Part shown: positions 7,883 through 25,789 of the stretch, one piece after another | Layout: every line of letters starts with the position of its first letter | Position numbering within the stretch: the stretch's first letter is position 1 | Assembly (NCBI RefSeq): GCF_041262585.1 | Contig: NZ_JBGCBZ010000006.1 | Span: forward strand, 186,001-250,000 | Source of the DNA: JAOEGB01 sp041262585 | GTDB lineage: Bacteria > Actinomycetota > Actinomycetes > Streptosporangiales > Streptosporangiaceae | DNA length: 64,000 bases | Direction: 5' to 3' | Program-made: the position numbers and the translations under genes | Notes under the pieces: model-generated | What the model was told of the DNA's origin: nothing | What the model saw: the letters and a program-made list of their open reading frames with translations, nothing else | Databases searched by the model: none

Positions 7883-7938
7883 CCGTGATCTGGCAGTCGT
7901 TTCGGACACACCCTGCCGAAACCACTGCGAGATCACGG
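7883..7938 (-). other. 23-bp imperfect inverted repeat upstream of rpsJ
   Basis: Arms 7883-7905 and 7916-7938 pair over 23 bp with two mismatches around a 10-nt loop. A separate 6-bp hairpin (7864-7869 with 7873-7878) lies just beside it. The pair lies about 100 nt upstream of the rpsJ start and after the tuf terminator, so it could be the S10 leader. Function is inferred from position only. Confidence 0.7.
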
Positions 7939-7982
7939 TCTTGTCGTCCGTGGGGCGGGATCGTCTCCGACCCCTTCGTGGC

Positions 7983-8016
7983 GTGGCGGTCAGGCCGTGC
8001 CGGGCCCGACCGCCAC
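7983..8016 (-). terminator. tuf terminator
   Basis: A 9-bp stem, one mismatch and a further 4 bp (7983-7996 with 8003-8016) enclose a 6-nt loop. It starts 12 nt after the tuf stop, is nearly all G-C and lacks a U-tract. It separates the str operon from the S10 operon. Confidence 0.85.
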
Positions 8017-8028
8017 TCCGCGGTGGTG

Positions 8029-9222
<1,194 letters not shown>

Positions 9223-9356
9223 TGGTCTGTCTCCTTGAGATTCTGACTTGACTTGCGTCTTCTAACTCAGGCTCCGTACGGCGGGACGCCCGACAGCGCC
9301 CCACCATACGCAGAGGAACACGATTTCTTCGGCGGAACAGGTCCGCCGCGGAAGTC

Positions 9357-11456
<2,100 letters not shown>

Positions 11457-11490
11457 TTCTCTCGCGTCCTTAACTCGTCGTCGGTGCCGA

Positions 11491-11961
11491 CTACCAGCGG
11501 TAGTGGGCGAAGGCCTTGTTGGACTCGGCCATCTTGTGCGTGTCCTCGCGCCGCTTGACGCTGGCACCGAGGCCGTTGCTCGCGTCGAGGAGCTCGTTCA
11601 TGAGCCTCTCGGTCATGGTCTTCTCGCGACGCGCCCGGGAGTACTGGACGAGCCAGCGCAGGGCCAGCGTGGTGCTGCGCGCGGCACGCACCTCGACCGG
11701 CACCTGGTAGGTCGCGCCACCGACGCGGCGGCTGCGCACCTCCAGGGTGGGCTTGACGTTGTCGAGCGCGCGCTTCAGGGTGACGACCGGGTCGTTGCCC
11801 GTCTTCTCGCGGCAGCCCTCAAGGGCGCCGTAGACGATCGACTGGGCGATCGAGCGCTTGCCGTCCAGGAGAACCTTGTTGATCAGCGCGGTGACCAGCG
11901 GCGAGTTGTGCACCGGGTCAGCGACCAGCTGGCGGCGGCCAGGGGAACCCTTGCGCGGCAT
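11491..11961 (-). CDS. rpsG: 30S ribosomal protein S7
   Basis: The 156-residue product opens MPRKGSPGRRQLVADPVHNS. S7 nucleates assembly of the 30S head and contacts the E-site tRNA; in E. coli it represses the str operon. It starts 1 nt after the rpsL stop, implying coupled translation. The open frame to 12063 is not used. Confidence 0.97.
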   Translation of the reverse strand: MPRKGSPGRRQLVADPVHNSPLVTALINKVLLDGKRSIAQSIVYGALEGCREKTGNDPVVTLKRALDNVKPTLEVRSRRVGGATYQVPVEVRAARSTTLALRWLVQYSRARREKTMTERLMNELLDASNGLGASVKRREDTHKMAESNKAFAHYRW

Positions 11962-11962
11962 G

Positions 11963-12337
11963 TCAGCTCTTCTCCTTCTTCGCGCCGTAGCGGCTGCGGG
12001 CCTGCTTGCGGTTGCGGACACCCTGGGTGTCCAGCGAGCCGCGGATGATCTTGTAGCGAACACCCGGCAGGTCCTTCACACGACCGCCACGCACGAGCAC
12101 GATCGAGTGCTCCTGAAGGTTGTGACCCACACCCGGGATGTAAGCCGTGACCTCGATGCCGTTGGTGAGCCGAACACGCGCCACCTTGCGCAGCGCCGAG
12201 TTGGGCTTCTTGGGGGTCGTGGTGTAAACGCGGGTGCAAACGCCGCGCCGCTGAGGGCTCCCCTTGAGGGCAGGAGTCTTGGTCTTGCTGACCTTGTCCT
12301 GCCGGCCCTTGCGGACCAACTGCTGAATGGTGGGCAC
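11963..12337 (-). CDS. rpsL: 30S ribosomal protein S12
   Basis: The 124-residue S12 starts with GTG (MPTIQQLVRKGRQDKVSKTK). The decoding loops TPKKPNSALRK and GRVKDLPGVRY keep the lysines (K43 and K88 in E. coli mature numbering) whose replacement gives streptomycin resistance, so the allele looks streptomycin-sensitive. It is the first gene of the str operon, about 280 nt downstream of a clear promoter. Confidence 0.98.
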   Translation of the reverse strand: MPTIQQLVRKGRQDKVSKTKTPALKGSPQRRGVCTRVYTTTPKKPNSALRKVARVRLTNGIEVTAYIPGVGHNLQEHSIVLVRGGRVKDLPGVRYKIIRGSLDTQGVRNRKQARSRYGAKKEKS

Positions 12338-12624
12338 CGCGTCTCCGTTTCGTGCCTAGCCGGTGATACGTAGGTTCCCGGACGAGATCGCCTCGCGGCT
12401 TTCCCTTCCAGGTCGTGCTTTCGCAGGTGCTGCCGGTATCATGACCTGCTGGTTTTCTGTCTCCTTCGACCCACGCGGTCGGGCGTGTCGCGCACTCGTC
12501 GCGCCACACCCGTGCAGATCCGGCCGATCTGGAGGGGTCACGCGGCGCTCCTACCGCCTCCATCTGAGGAAACGGCCCCTGAGCGCACGCATGCGAGCCC
12601 ATGAACCCATGGGCACGAAGGAAA
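12338..12624 (-). other. Long 5' leader of the str operon
   Basis: Between the promoter at 12625-12653 and the rpsL GTG lie about 280 nt without a convincing gene. A small hairpin (12515-12520 with 12526-12531, 5-nt loop) is present. Positions 12363-12380 resemble a degenerate copy of the GTGATCATG-type repeat found further on. Nothing else was recognised. Confidence 0.5.
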
Positions 12625-12653
12625 AGACTACCCAGCCCTTTGCAACACGTCAA
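12625..12653 (-). promoter_or_regulatory. Promoter of the str operon
   Basis: On the minus strand TTGACG (12653-12648) is followed after exactly 17 nt by TAGTCT (12630-12625), a good match to the housekeeping sigma consensus of actinobacteria. Transcription would begin near 12618. Confidence 0.75.
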
Positions 12654-12777
12654 AACGGCTGCCGCCGGGTCGTCGTGATCCGTGCCATGGTCCCCACGAC
12701 CCGCTTCTACGCAGACCGCTATTGGGCTCCCGGCAAGTCTACCCGCACACGCCGACTCATCCGGCCATTTCCTCGCC

Positions 12778-12893
12778 GTGATCATGTACAGGTTCCCGCG
12801 TGCCCGGCGTGAGCTGCGCCCACCCTTACCGTGATCATGCACAGATTCCCGGCACACGTCCCGACCTGCGCCTGCTCTCGGCCTGATCATGCA
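12778..12893 (+). repeat. Three TGATCATGCA-type intergenic repeats
   Basis: Copies lie at 12778-12798 (GTGATCATGTACAGGTTCCC), 12831-12850 (GTGATCATGCACAGATTCCC) and a core-only copy at 12884-12893. They lie between the rpoC terminator and the str promoter. A second cluster of the same element is at 51616-51826. The core contains the palindrome TGATCA. Function unknown. Confidence 0.8.
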
Positions 12894-12930
12894 AAAGCGC
12901 CCGGAGCGGGTTCCCCCACTCCGGGCGCTT
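12894..12930 (-). terminator. rpoC intrinsic terminator
   Basis: A perfect 10-bp G-C stem (12897-12906 with 12919-12928) is flanked by A-T pairs and followed on the minus strand by TTTT. It starts about 30 nt after the rpoC stop and ends the rpoBC transcript. It is the most classical Rho-independent terminator of the window. Confidence 0.92.
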
Positions 12931-12958
12931 AGTACTGCTAGGGCGGCTGCCTCGCGAC

Positions 12959-16834
<3,876 letters not shown>

Positions 16835-16857
16835 TTTTGATCCCCTCAGCTTCTAGA

Positions 16858-20322
<3,465 letters not shown>

Positions 20323-20426
20323 CAGATGTCCTTCCGAGGGCTCGCGGACTGACTACACGCACGCCAGACGACCAGGACCAAAGCATTACTTAGAGAAGCG
20401 GTCGTCAAAGGGCAGCGCAAAGGGGC

Positions 20427-20455
20427 AGTGTAGCCGATCGGCATACACCTGTCCA
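20427..20455 (-). promoter_or_regulatory. Proximal rpoBC promoter
   Basis: TGGACA (20455-20450) and TACACT (20432-20427) are spaced by 17 nt on the minus strand. Predicted start near 20420 gives a leader of about 98 nt before the TTG of rpoB. Confidence 0.7.
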
Positions 20456-20488
20456 CTCCGCTCTCGCTCTGCGCTCCACGTTGGTGGC

Positions 20489-20517
20489 AGCATCACCCGT
20501 CCGCGCCGAAACGTCAA
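20489..20517 (-). promoter_or_regulatory. Possible distal rpoBC promoter
   Basis: TTGACG (20517-20512) lies 17 nt before GATGCT (20494-20489) on the minus strand. The -35 is good and the -10 weak. The rest of the 424-nt rpoB upstream region (20518-20746) shows no gene; nothing else was recognised there. Confidence 0.4.
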
Positions 20518-20746
20518 GCCCGAGAGCCCACATTTCGCCTAACTGACGGGCACCACGCTGGGTGTTTCCCGTCCGCGTCAGGCATGAACATCACTGGATC
20601 CAGTCCCTACCCGGGAGCCGGTCCAGGTAACGCTCTGTCACGCGGACGGCCCAACGCTGACCGTCGGTCGACGCTGCCGTGCCATGGATATGCCACCCAC
20701 CAAAGATTCCTAAACCCACTCTTTACTAACAATTGGGTAACGCGGC

Positions 20747-21253
20747 TCACCGGGCGGGCGTGTCCCCGAGGAGGGTGGACAGGCCGGAGACCTTCCAGCC
20801 GTCGCCGTCCGTGACCATGACGAGCCGCGCCCTGCCCCGGCTGACCTGCTGTTCCGGAGATCCTTGACCCGTCGCCGCCCTGCTCGTGACCATGTTGACG
20901 AAGACCAGCACCCTGACCTCGTCAGGTGTCGCCGACTCCACCCCGGCAGCCGCCACGACCGCCTGCTGGACCGTCTGCCGGCTCCGCGCCTCGGGTGCGA
21001 GCGTGGCGGCCAGCCGGCGGTAGTGCCCCGACAACGCCCCCGTGGCGTGGCTCTCCGCCCGCGCCAGATCCTGGTCGATCGTACGGTAGTCGTACGACAG
21101 CATGTCGGCGGCGAAGGAGCGGGCGGCGGCGAGGGCGCCCGAGGCGGCCTCCTGACCGCTCTGGAGGCGGCGGAGGTCCGCATAGGCCGAATAGACCATG
21201 ACGGCCAGCACGACGGCTGAGAGCGCCAGCAGGGCGACGAGGACCCGCCTCAC
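20747..21253 (-). CDS. Mce-associated membrane protein (second of pair)
   Basis: This 168-residue protein starts at GTG 21253, overlapping the upstream gene by 4 nt. Residues 1-22 (VRRVLVALLALSAVVLAVMV) form one membrane anchor. The extracytoplasmic part resembles Mce-associated (Mas) proteins, with a YDYRTIDQDLARAESHATG segment matching the family's typical fold start. Mas proteins support Mce lipid importers. No mce, yrbE or mceG gene is present here. It lies between rplL and rpoB, the region where mycobacteria keep mceG. Confidence 0.7.
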   Translation of the reverse strand: MRRVLVALLALSAVVLAVMVYSAYADLRRLQSGQEAASGALAAARSFAADMLSYDYRTIDQDLARAESHATGALSGHYRRLAATLAPEARSRQTVQQAVVAAAGVESATPDEVRVLVFVNMVTSRAATGQGSPEQQVSRGRARLVMVTDGDGWKVSGLSTLLGDTPAR

Positions 21254-21747
21254 GGCACGGCCTCCGACTGCGACACGAGCCAGAGACCGCCGGCCTTGCT
21301 GACCTTCATGCGCCAGCGGTAGAAGCGCTCCTCGGGGGCGGCGTTCTTGCCGTCCTCCCAATGGATCACCGCATCGGCCACGATCAGCACCTCGGCGCTC
21401 TGCCGGTCAGCGCCCATTGAGGCCAGCCCGGTCGCCCGGAGAACGCCGGTCTGCACCACCTTGTTCTTGAGGGTGGCCTCCTTCAGGGCCGCCCGGTTCG
21501 CGGTATATCGCTCGCGTTCCGGCCCGGTCGAGGTGGCGATGACCCGGTTCATGTCCTCGTCGACGGTCCGGTGGTTCAGCGACAGCATGTCGACCGCATG
21601 CGCCGCCGCCGCGCGCACGGCCGCCTGGCGGTCGTCCTCCGCCGCCCGCGCCGCGTCACGGCTCTTTCCCACCAGGACCAGCGCCCCGGCCAGAGCGGCC
21701 ACCAGGACAGCGAGACCGATGATCAGCGCGCGCCGCACGGTGGCCAC
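21250..21747 (-). CDS. Mce-associated membrane protein (first of pair)
   Basis: This 165-residue protein has an N-terminal membrane segment (ALIIGLAVLVAALAGALVLV, residues 7-26) and an outer domain with LNHRTVDEDMNRVIATSTG, closely matching the partner's YDYRTIDQDLARAESHATG. The pair therefore looks like a tandem duplication within the Mas family. Start GTG 21747; another GTG lies three codons inside. No clear Shine-Dalgarno was found, which leaves the start uncertain. Confidence 0.7.
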   Translation of the reverse strand: MATVRRALIIGLAVLVAALAGALVLVGKSRDAARAAEDDRQAAVRAAAAHAVDMLSLNHRTVDEDMNRVIATSTGPERERYTANRAALKEATLKNKVVQTGVLRATGLASMGADRQSAEVLIVADAVIHWEDGKNAAPEERFYRWRMKVSKAGGLWLVSQSEAVP

Positions 21748-21896
21748 CCCCGATCATGTCGCCGGACGCCGGATCCTATCCCGGACCATAGATCACCAGA
21801 CCTGCTCTGCCCATAGGGTCTCGATCCCGTACGGCTCTCGCGTGCCGTACGGCTCCAGGCGGGCCTGTACGGCTCCCGCGTTTCCGGGGCATGCGA

Positions 21897-21937
21897 AAGG
21901 GGCGGGCACACCCGGCACCTGGGTGGACCCGCCCCTT
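21897..21937 (-). terminator. rplJL terminator
   Basis: A perfect 10-bp stem (21897-21906 with 21928-21937) begins 24 nt after the rplL stop and is followed by TTTCG on the minus strand. It closes the rplJ-rplL transcript. Confidence 0.85.
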
Positions 21938-21961
21938 CGATGAAGCGTTCGCCTGCGCGCG

Positions 21962-22351
21962 TTACTTGACGGTGACGCTGGCGCCGGCGCCCTCGAGGGC
22001 GGCCTTGGCCTTCTCGGCCTGCTCCTTGTTGACCTTGCCGTCGAAGACGGACTTGGGAGCGCCGTCCACGAGGTCCTTGGCCTCCTTGAGGCCCAGGCTC
22101 GTCAGAGCGCGGATCTCCTTGATGACCTGGATCTTCTTGTCGCCGGCGGCCTCGAGGATGACCTCGAACTCGTCCTGCTCCTCGGCCTCCTCAGCGGGGG
22201 CGGCAGGGCCACCCGGAGCGGCGGCGACCGCGACCGGAGCGGCGGCCTTGACGTCGAAGGTCTCCTCGAAGAGCTTCACGAAGTCGGACAGCTCAAGGAG
22301 GGTCATCTCCTTGAAGGTCTCGAGCAGCTCGTCGGTGCTGAGCTTCGCCAT
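21962..22351 (-). CDS. rplL: 50S ribosomal protein L7/L12
   Basis: The 129-residue stalk protein has the N-terminal dimerisation domain (MAKLSTDELLETFKEMTLLE), an Ala/Pro-rich hinge (VAVAAAPGGPAAPAEEAEEQ) and the C-terminal factor-binding domain with IRALTSLGLKEAKDLVDGAP. It recruits EF-G and EF-Tu. It follows rplJ by 80 nt, the usual arrangement with extra L12 synthesis. Confidence 0.98.
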   Translation of the reverse strand: MAKLSTDELLETFKEMTLLELSDFVKLFEETFDVKAAAPVAVAAAPGGPAAPAEEAEEQDEFEVILEAAGDKKIQVIKEIRALTSLGLKEAKDLVDGAPKSVFDGKVNKEQAEKAKAALEGAGASVTVK

Positions 22352-22431
22352 GATGGTGTTCCTCCAGTGGATCTAGCAAAACGTGAAAAGGGACCGCGGT
22401 GCGCGCTTTCCCCCGCCCGCTTGCGCGGGAC

Positions 22432-22956
22432 CTACTCGCCGGCCTCTTCGCGCTTGACGCGCAGAGCCTCGGCCAGTCGAGCCATGGTGGTGGGCAGCGC
22501 GGCGAAGGTGGCGGCAGCCTGGGACTGCTTGGCCTTCAGCGCACCGGCCAGCTTCGCGAGGAGCACCTCACGGGACTCAAGGTCGGCAAGCTGGGTGATC
22601 TCGGCGGGGGTCATCGACTTGCCGTCGACGACACCACCCTTGATCACCAGGAGGGGGTTGGCCTTGGCGAAGTCACGCAGACCCTTCGCCGCCTCGACGA
22701 CGTCACCCTTGACGAACGCGATGGCGGTCGGGCCCTGGAACAGGTCGTCCAGGACGGTGATCCCGGCGCTGTTGGCCGCGATCTTGGTCAGCGTGTTCTT
22801 CGCCACGGCGAACTTCGCATTCCCACCGAGAGAAACGCGCAGCTGCTTGAGCTGAGCGACGGTGAGACCGCGGTATTCGGTCAGAACGGCGGCGCTGGAG
22901 CCTTCGAACTCACTCTTGAGCTCGGCTACCGCACCGCTCTTCTCCGCCTTCGCCAT
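22432..22956 (-). CDS. rplJ: 50S ribosomal protein L10
   Basis: The 174-residue L10 anchors the L12 stalk to 23S rRNA. It has the L10 core (SAAVLTEYRGLTVAQLKQLR, KNTLTKIAA) and an Ala-rich C-terminal helix that binds L12 dimers. In most bacteria the L10-L12 complex represses its own mRNA leader. Here a 200-nt leader with a terminator-like hairpin precedes the gene. Confidence 0.97.
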   Translation of the reverse strand: MAKAEKSGAVAELKSEFEGSSAAVLTEYRGLTVAQLKQLRVSLGGNAKFAVAKNTLTKIAANSAGITVLDDLFQGPTAIAFVKGDVVEAAKGLRDFAKANPLLVIKGGVVDGKSMTPAEITQLADLESREVLLAKLAGALKAKQSQAAATFAALPTTMARLAEALRVKREEAGE

Positions 22957-23002
22957 GGGCCTCCTTCCAGATGTGCCACCGGCGAAGGCCCAGAAAAACG
23001 GA

Positions 23003-23031
23003 CAAGCCCCGGCGCAGGCGCACGGGGCTTG
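23003..23031 (-). promoter_or_regulatory. Attenuator-like hairpin in the rplJ leader
   Basis: A perfect 9-bp stem (23003-23011 with 23023-23031) followed on the minus strand by TCCGTTTTT has the form of an intrinsic terminator, about 47 nt before the rplJ start. A TTGACA (23163-23158) further upstream may be the -35 of the rplJL promoter, with a weak -10. This fits an L10-type autoregulatory leader. Confidence 0.65.
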
Positions 23032-23189
23032 GAAGGACGCGAACGTCCCAAGCTCTCTTCACACCTACGCGGGCCGTCCACTCACGTGGATCCTTCGGTC
23101 ACCCGGCTACAAACAGCCCGGCAACGACCGGCGGTCTTTGGCAGAAGACAGAATACGTGTCAATTCCTAGGACGCCAAATCAGGCGGCG

Positions 23190-24020
23190 TCAGCCTCCCA
23201 GGCTGATGTTCTTGGGGATCTCCCCGACCTGGTCGGCCGGAGGCGTCTGGATCGTGACGGGCTCGTTGAACGCCTTGAACAGCGCGGTCGCCTTGAACGT
23301 GCCCTCCTCCGCCTTGCCGCCGTTCAGCTCGACCTTGCGGGGCAGCCCCTGCGCGTCGATCCACGCGTCGAACTTGACGTCCTTCACGCCCGACAGGCCG
23401 CCCTGGAGCCGCGTCTGGGCCTCGGGGGCCAGCAGCTTGACCGCCTGCTCGGTGTCGAACGTGCCCGTGTAGTGCGTGGTGTCCACGCCGCCGACCTTCT
23501 CGGTGCCGACGGCCTTGGCGTCCTTGGACGCGGTCAGCAGAGCGGCGCTCGTCTTCAGGTCGATCTGCTGCGCCTGGCCGAGGAGCTGGTCGACGTTGAC
23601 GCCCGACGAGGAGCCGAGCTGCTTGAGGTCCAGCTTGATCCACGGCTTGGTGGCGCCGACGAGGGTCTTGAGCACGTCGAGCTTCACGTAGGCCACATCG
23701 CCCTGCAGGACGACCCGGACGCCCCCAGGCAGGTTCTGGCCGCCGAACGTGACCTGGTTGAGGGTGATGTCGGAGGCGAGCTGCGGGGTCTTCTGGTACA
23801 GCATGGTGCCCTGAACGTTGCCCGCTCCCCCCTTCGGGCTGGAGAAGTCCACGACGAGGTCGGCCGAGTACGTGTTGACGTCGTCGGCCTTCTGCGCGGT
23901 CTGCTGCAGGACCTCGGCCGCCGAAAGCTTCGCGTTGCCGAGAGACGGAGCAGCGGTCGTGCCGCATCCCGCCACCGTTATCGCGGCCACCGCCCCGGCG
24001 GCCACCAGAAGTCGGCGCAT
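23190..24020 (-). CDS. LppX/LprG-family lipoprotein
   Basis: This 276-residue protein has a signal peptide ending in the lipobox VAGC (Cys19 counting from the ATG at 24020). That start has AAGGG nine bases upstream; the ATG at 24029 has none at useful spacing. The mature part (DVNTYSADLVVDFSSPKGGA, GTMLYQKTP, WIKLDLKQLG, DTTHYTGTFDTEQAVKLL) matches the LppX_LprAFG fold, a half-barrel that carries lipids across the envelope in mycobacteria. Placement between rplA and rplJ is shared, as I recall, with Streptomyces. It runs in the same direction as the ribosomal genes but behind the rplA terminator. Confidence 0.8.
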   Translation of the reverse strand: MRRLLVAAGAVAAITVAGCGTTAAPSLGNAKLSAAEVLQQTAQKADDVNTYSADLVVDFSSPKGGAGNVQGTMLYQKTPQLASDITLNQVTFGGQNLPGGVRVVLQGDVAYVKLDVLKTLVGATKPWIKLDLKQLGSSSGVNVDQLLGQAQQIDLKTSAALLTASKDAKAVGTEKVGGVDTTHYTGTFDTEQAVKLLAPEAQTRLQGGLSGVKDVKFDAWIDAQGLPRKVELNGGKAEEGTFKATALFKAFNEPVTIQTPPADQVGEIPKNISLGG

Positions 24021-24210
24021 GTTTTCCATCCCTTCGTGTCCCCGAACAAGTGCCCTCGACACTATGCGGCTAACACCCGTGCCGCGCCGATCCTGGGAAA
24101 ACCCACATCAGGTATGCACAAGCCGTACACATCCGCGTGGCGGGAGCCGTACATGTGAATAGGGGAAAGTCGTGCGCGGGTAAGCGGCGCGCGGCATGGG
24201 CGGAAACCGA

Positions 24211-24240
24211 AAAACCCCCGCCCAGACGGGGCAGGGGTTC
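24211..24240 (-). terminator. rplKA terminator
   Basis: A 6-bp stem, one mismatch and 4 more bp around a short loop are followed on the minus strand by TTTTTCGG. It lies about 80 nt after the rplA stop, beyond the 9-bp repeats at 24253-24315. Confidence 0.8.
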
Positions 24241-24252
24241 TTCATGGACCTA

Positions 24253-24315
24253 AATGGCCGTAATAGCCAGATTGGCGGTATTGGCCGTACTGACCGGATT
24301 GGCCGTATTTCCGCT
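24253..24315 (+). repeat. Degenerate 9-bp tandem repeat, seven units
   Basis: The units read AATGGCCGT, AATAGCCAG, ATTGGCGGT, ATTGGCCGT, ACTGACCGG, ATTGGCCGT and ATTTCCGCT, in perfect 9-bp register. The block fills the space between the rplA stop and its terminator. It is more A/T-rich than its surroundings. Function unknown. Confidence 0.75.
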
Positions 24316-24317
24316 GA

Positions 24318-25031
24318 TCAGGCGTCGATCTCGGCGGTCATCGCACGCGTCACGTTCGGGTCGACCGGGATGCCGGGGCCCATGGACGTGGTGAACGTGA
24401 CCTTCTTGACGTAACGGCCCTTGGCCGCCGACGGCTTGAGACGCAGCACCTCGTCGAGAGCGGCGGCGTAGTTCTCCACGAGCTGACGCTCGTCGAAGGA
24501 CGACTTGCCGATGATGAAGTGCAGGTTCGCGTGCCGGTCGACGCGGAACTCGATCTTGCCGCCCTTAATTTCGGTGACGGCCTTGGCGACGTCCGGCGTG
24601 ACGGTGCCGGTCTTCGGGTTCGGCATGAGGCCACGCGGACCGAGCACGCGGCCCAGGCGGCCGACCTTGCCCATCAGGTCCGGCGTCGCGACGACCGCGT
24701 CGAAGTCGAGACGGCCCTTGGCCACCTCGTCGATCAGCTCGTCGGAGCCCACGATGTCGGCGCCCGCGGCGCGGGCCTCCTCGGCACGGTCACCGGTCGC
24801 GAAGACCAGGACCCGGGCGGTCTTACCGGTGCCGTGCGGGAGGTTGACGGTGCCACGGACCATCTGGTCCGCCTTGCGCGGGTCGACGCCCAGACGCAAG
24901 GCGACCTCGACGGTGGCGTCGAACTTGGTGGTCGCGGTGTTCTTGGCCAGCCGGACACCGTCCAGCGGGCTGTACAGGTTGTCGCGGTCGACCTGCGCGG
25001 CCGCGTTCTTCCAGCTCTTGCTGCGCTTCAC
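24318..25031 (-). CDS. rplA: 50S ribosomal protein L1
   Basis: The 237-residue L1 forms the mobile E-site stalk and in many bacteria represses the rplKA mRNA. The start is GTG at 25031 (MKRSKSWKNAAAQVDRDNLY). The rRNA-binding segment TSMGPGIPVDPN at the C-terminus is intact. It lies 214 nt after rplK, which is long for this pair; the spacer shows no gene. Confidence 0.97.
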   Translation of the reverse strand: MKRSKSWKNAAAQVDRDNLYSPLDGVRLAKNTATTKFDATVEVALRLGVDPRKADQMVRGTVNLPHGTGKTARVLVFATGDRAEEARAAGADIVGSDELIDEVAKGRLDFDAVVATPDLMGKVGRLGRVLGPRGLMPNPKTGTVTPDVAKAVTEIKGGKIEFRVDRHANLHFIIGKSSFDERQLVENYAAALDEVLRLKPSAAKGRYVKKVTFTTSMGPGIPVDPNVTRAMTAEIDA

Positions 25032-25245
25032 TTTCGGCTCCTCATGGAGTTCGTGGTCCGGGCCGGCGCATTGGCCCTGCCACTGTGTCTAATTGCCTAG
25101 CCTTCGGCGAGGCTGGCTCGGGGCGCCCTTCAGGCCGCGTCTTCCCTCGTCGCGCTTGGTCGCGTCGCTCCCGCGCGCTCCTCAGTCCAGACACGGCCGC
25201 GCCCCGCGCGGGGTTGATCAACCTTGCCGTGGTGCGGTTATGTAC

Positions 25246-25677
25246 CTAGTCGGCGATGGTGATGCCCATGGAACGGGCGGTGCCGGCGATGATCTTCTCC
25301 GCGGCCTCGATGTCGTTGGCGTTGAGGTCCTGCATCTTGGTCTCGGCGATCTGCCGCAGCTGGTCCTTGGTGAGCTTGCCCACCTTGTCCTTGTGCGGGG
25401 TCGCGCTGCCCTTCTGCAGACCGGCGGCCTTCTTGATCAGCTCGGGCGCCGGAGGCGTCTTCGTGACGAAGGTGAAGCTGCGGTCTTCGAAGATGGTGAT
25501 CTCGACGGGGATGATGTTGCCCCGCTGGGCCTCCGTCGCAGCGTTGTACTGCTTGACGAATTCCATGATGTTGACACCGTGCGGACCGAGGGCGGTACCG
25601 ACCGGCGGCGCGGGCGTGGCCTGTCCAGCGGGAAGCTGGACCTTCACCAGCGCCGCGACTTTCTTCTTAGGAGGCAT
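25246..25677 (-). CDS. rplK: 50S ribosomal protein L11
   Basis: The 143-residue L11 opens MPPKKKVAALVKVQLPAGQA and keeps the proline-rich TPAPPVGTALGPHGVNIMEF segment that forms the thiostrepton/GTPase-centre site with 23S rRNA helices 43-44. It is also needed for RelA-type stringent response. A hairpin in the 112-nt gap separates it from nusG. Confidence 0.97.
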   Translation of the reverse strand: MPPKKKVAALVKVQLPAGQATPAPPVGTALGPHGVNIMEFVKQYNAATEAQRGNIIPVEITIFEDRSFTFVTKTPPAPELIKKAAGLQKGSATPHKDKVGKLTKDQLRQIAETKMQDLNANDIEAAEKIIAGTARSMGITIAD

Positions 25678-25710
25678 CTGTCCTTCTCCGGGTCTTTTGT
25701 CCTACAAAAC

Positions 25711-25763
25711 CCTCACAGGCGGGAAAGCCGGCGCCTGGACCGGCTTCCCTGATGCGTGTGAGG
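25711..25763 (-). terminator. Hairpin between nusG and rplK
   Basis: The outer stem CCTCACA (25711-25717 with 25757-25763) and an inner stem (GGGAAAGCCGG with CCGGCTTCCC, one bulge) form a large hairpin followed on the minus strand by GTTTTGTAGG. It could partly terminate the secE-nusG transcript ahead of rplK. Confidence 0.6.
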
Positions 25764-25789
25764 ACGACTAACGAGTCTATGCGAGCTGC

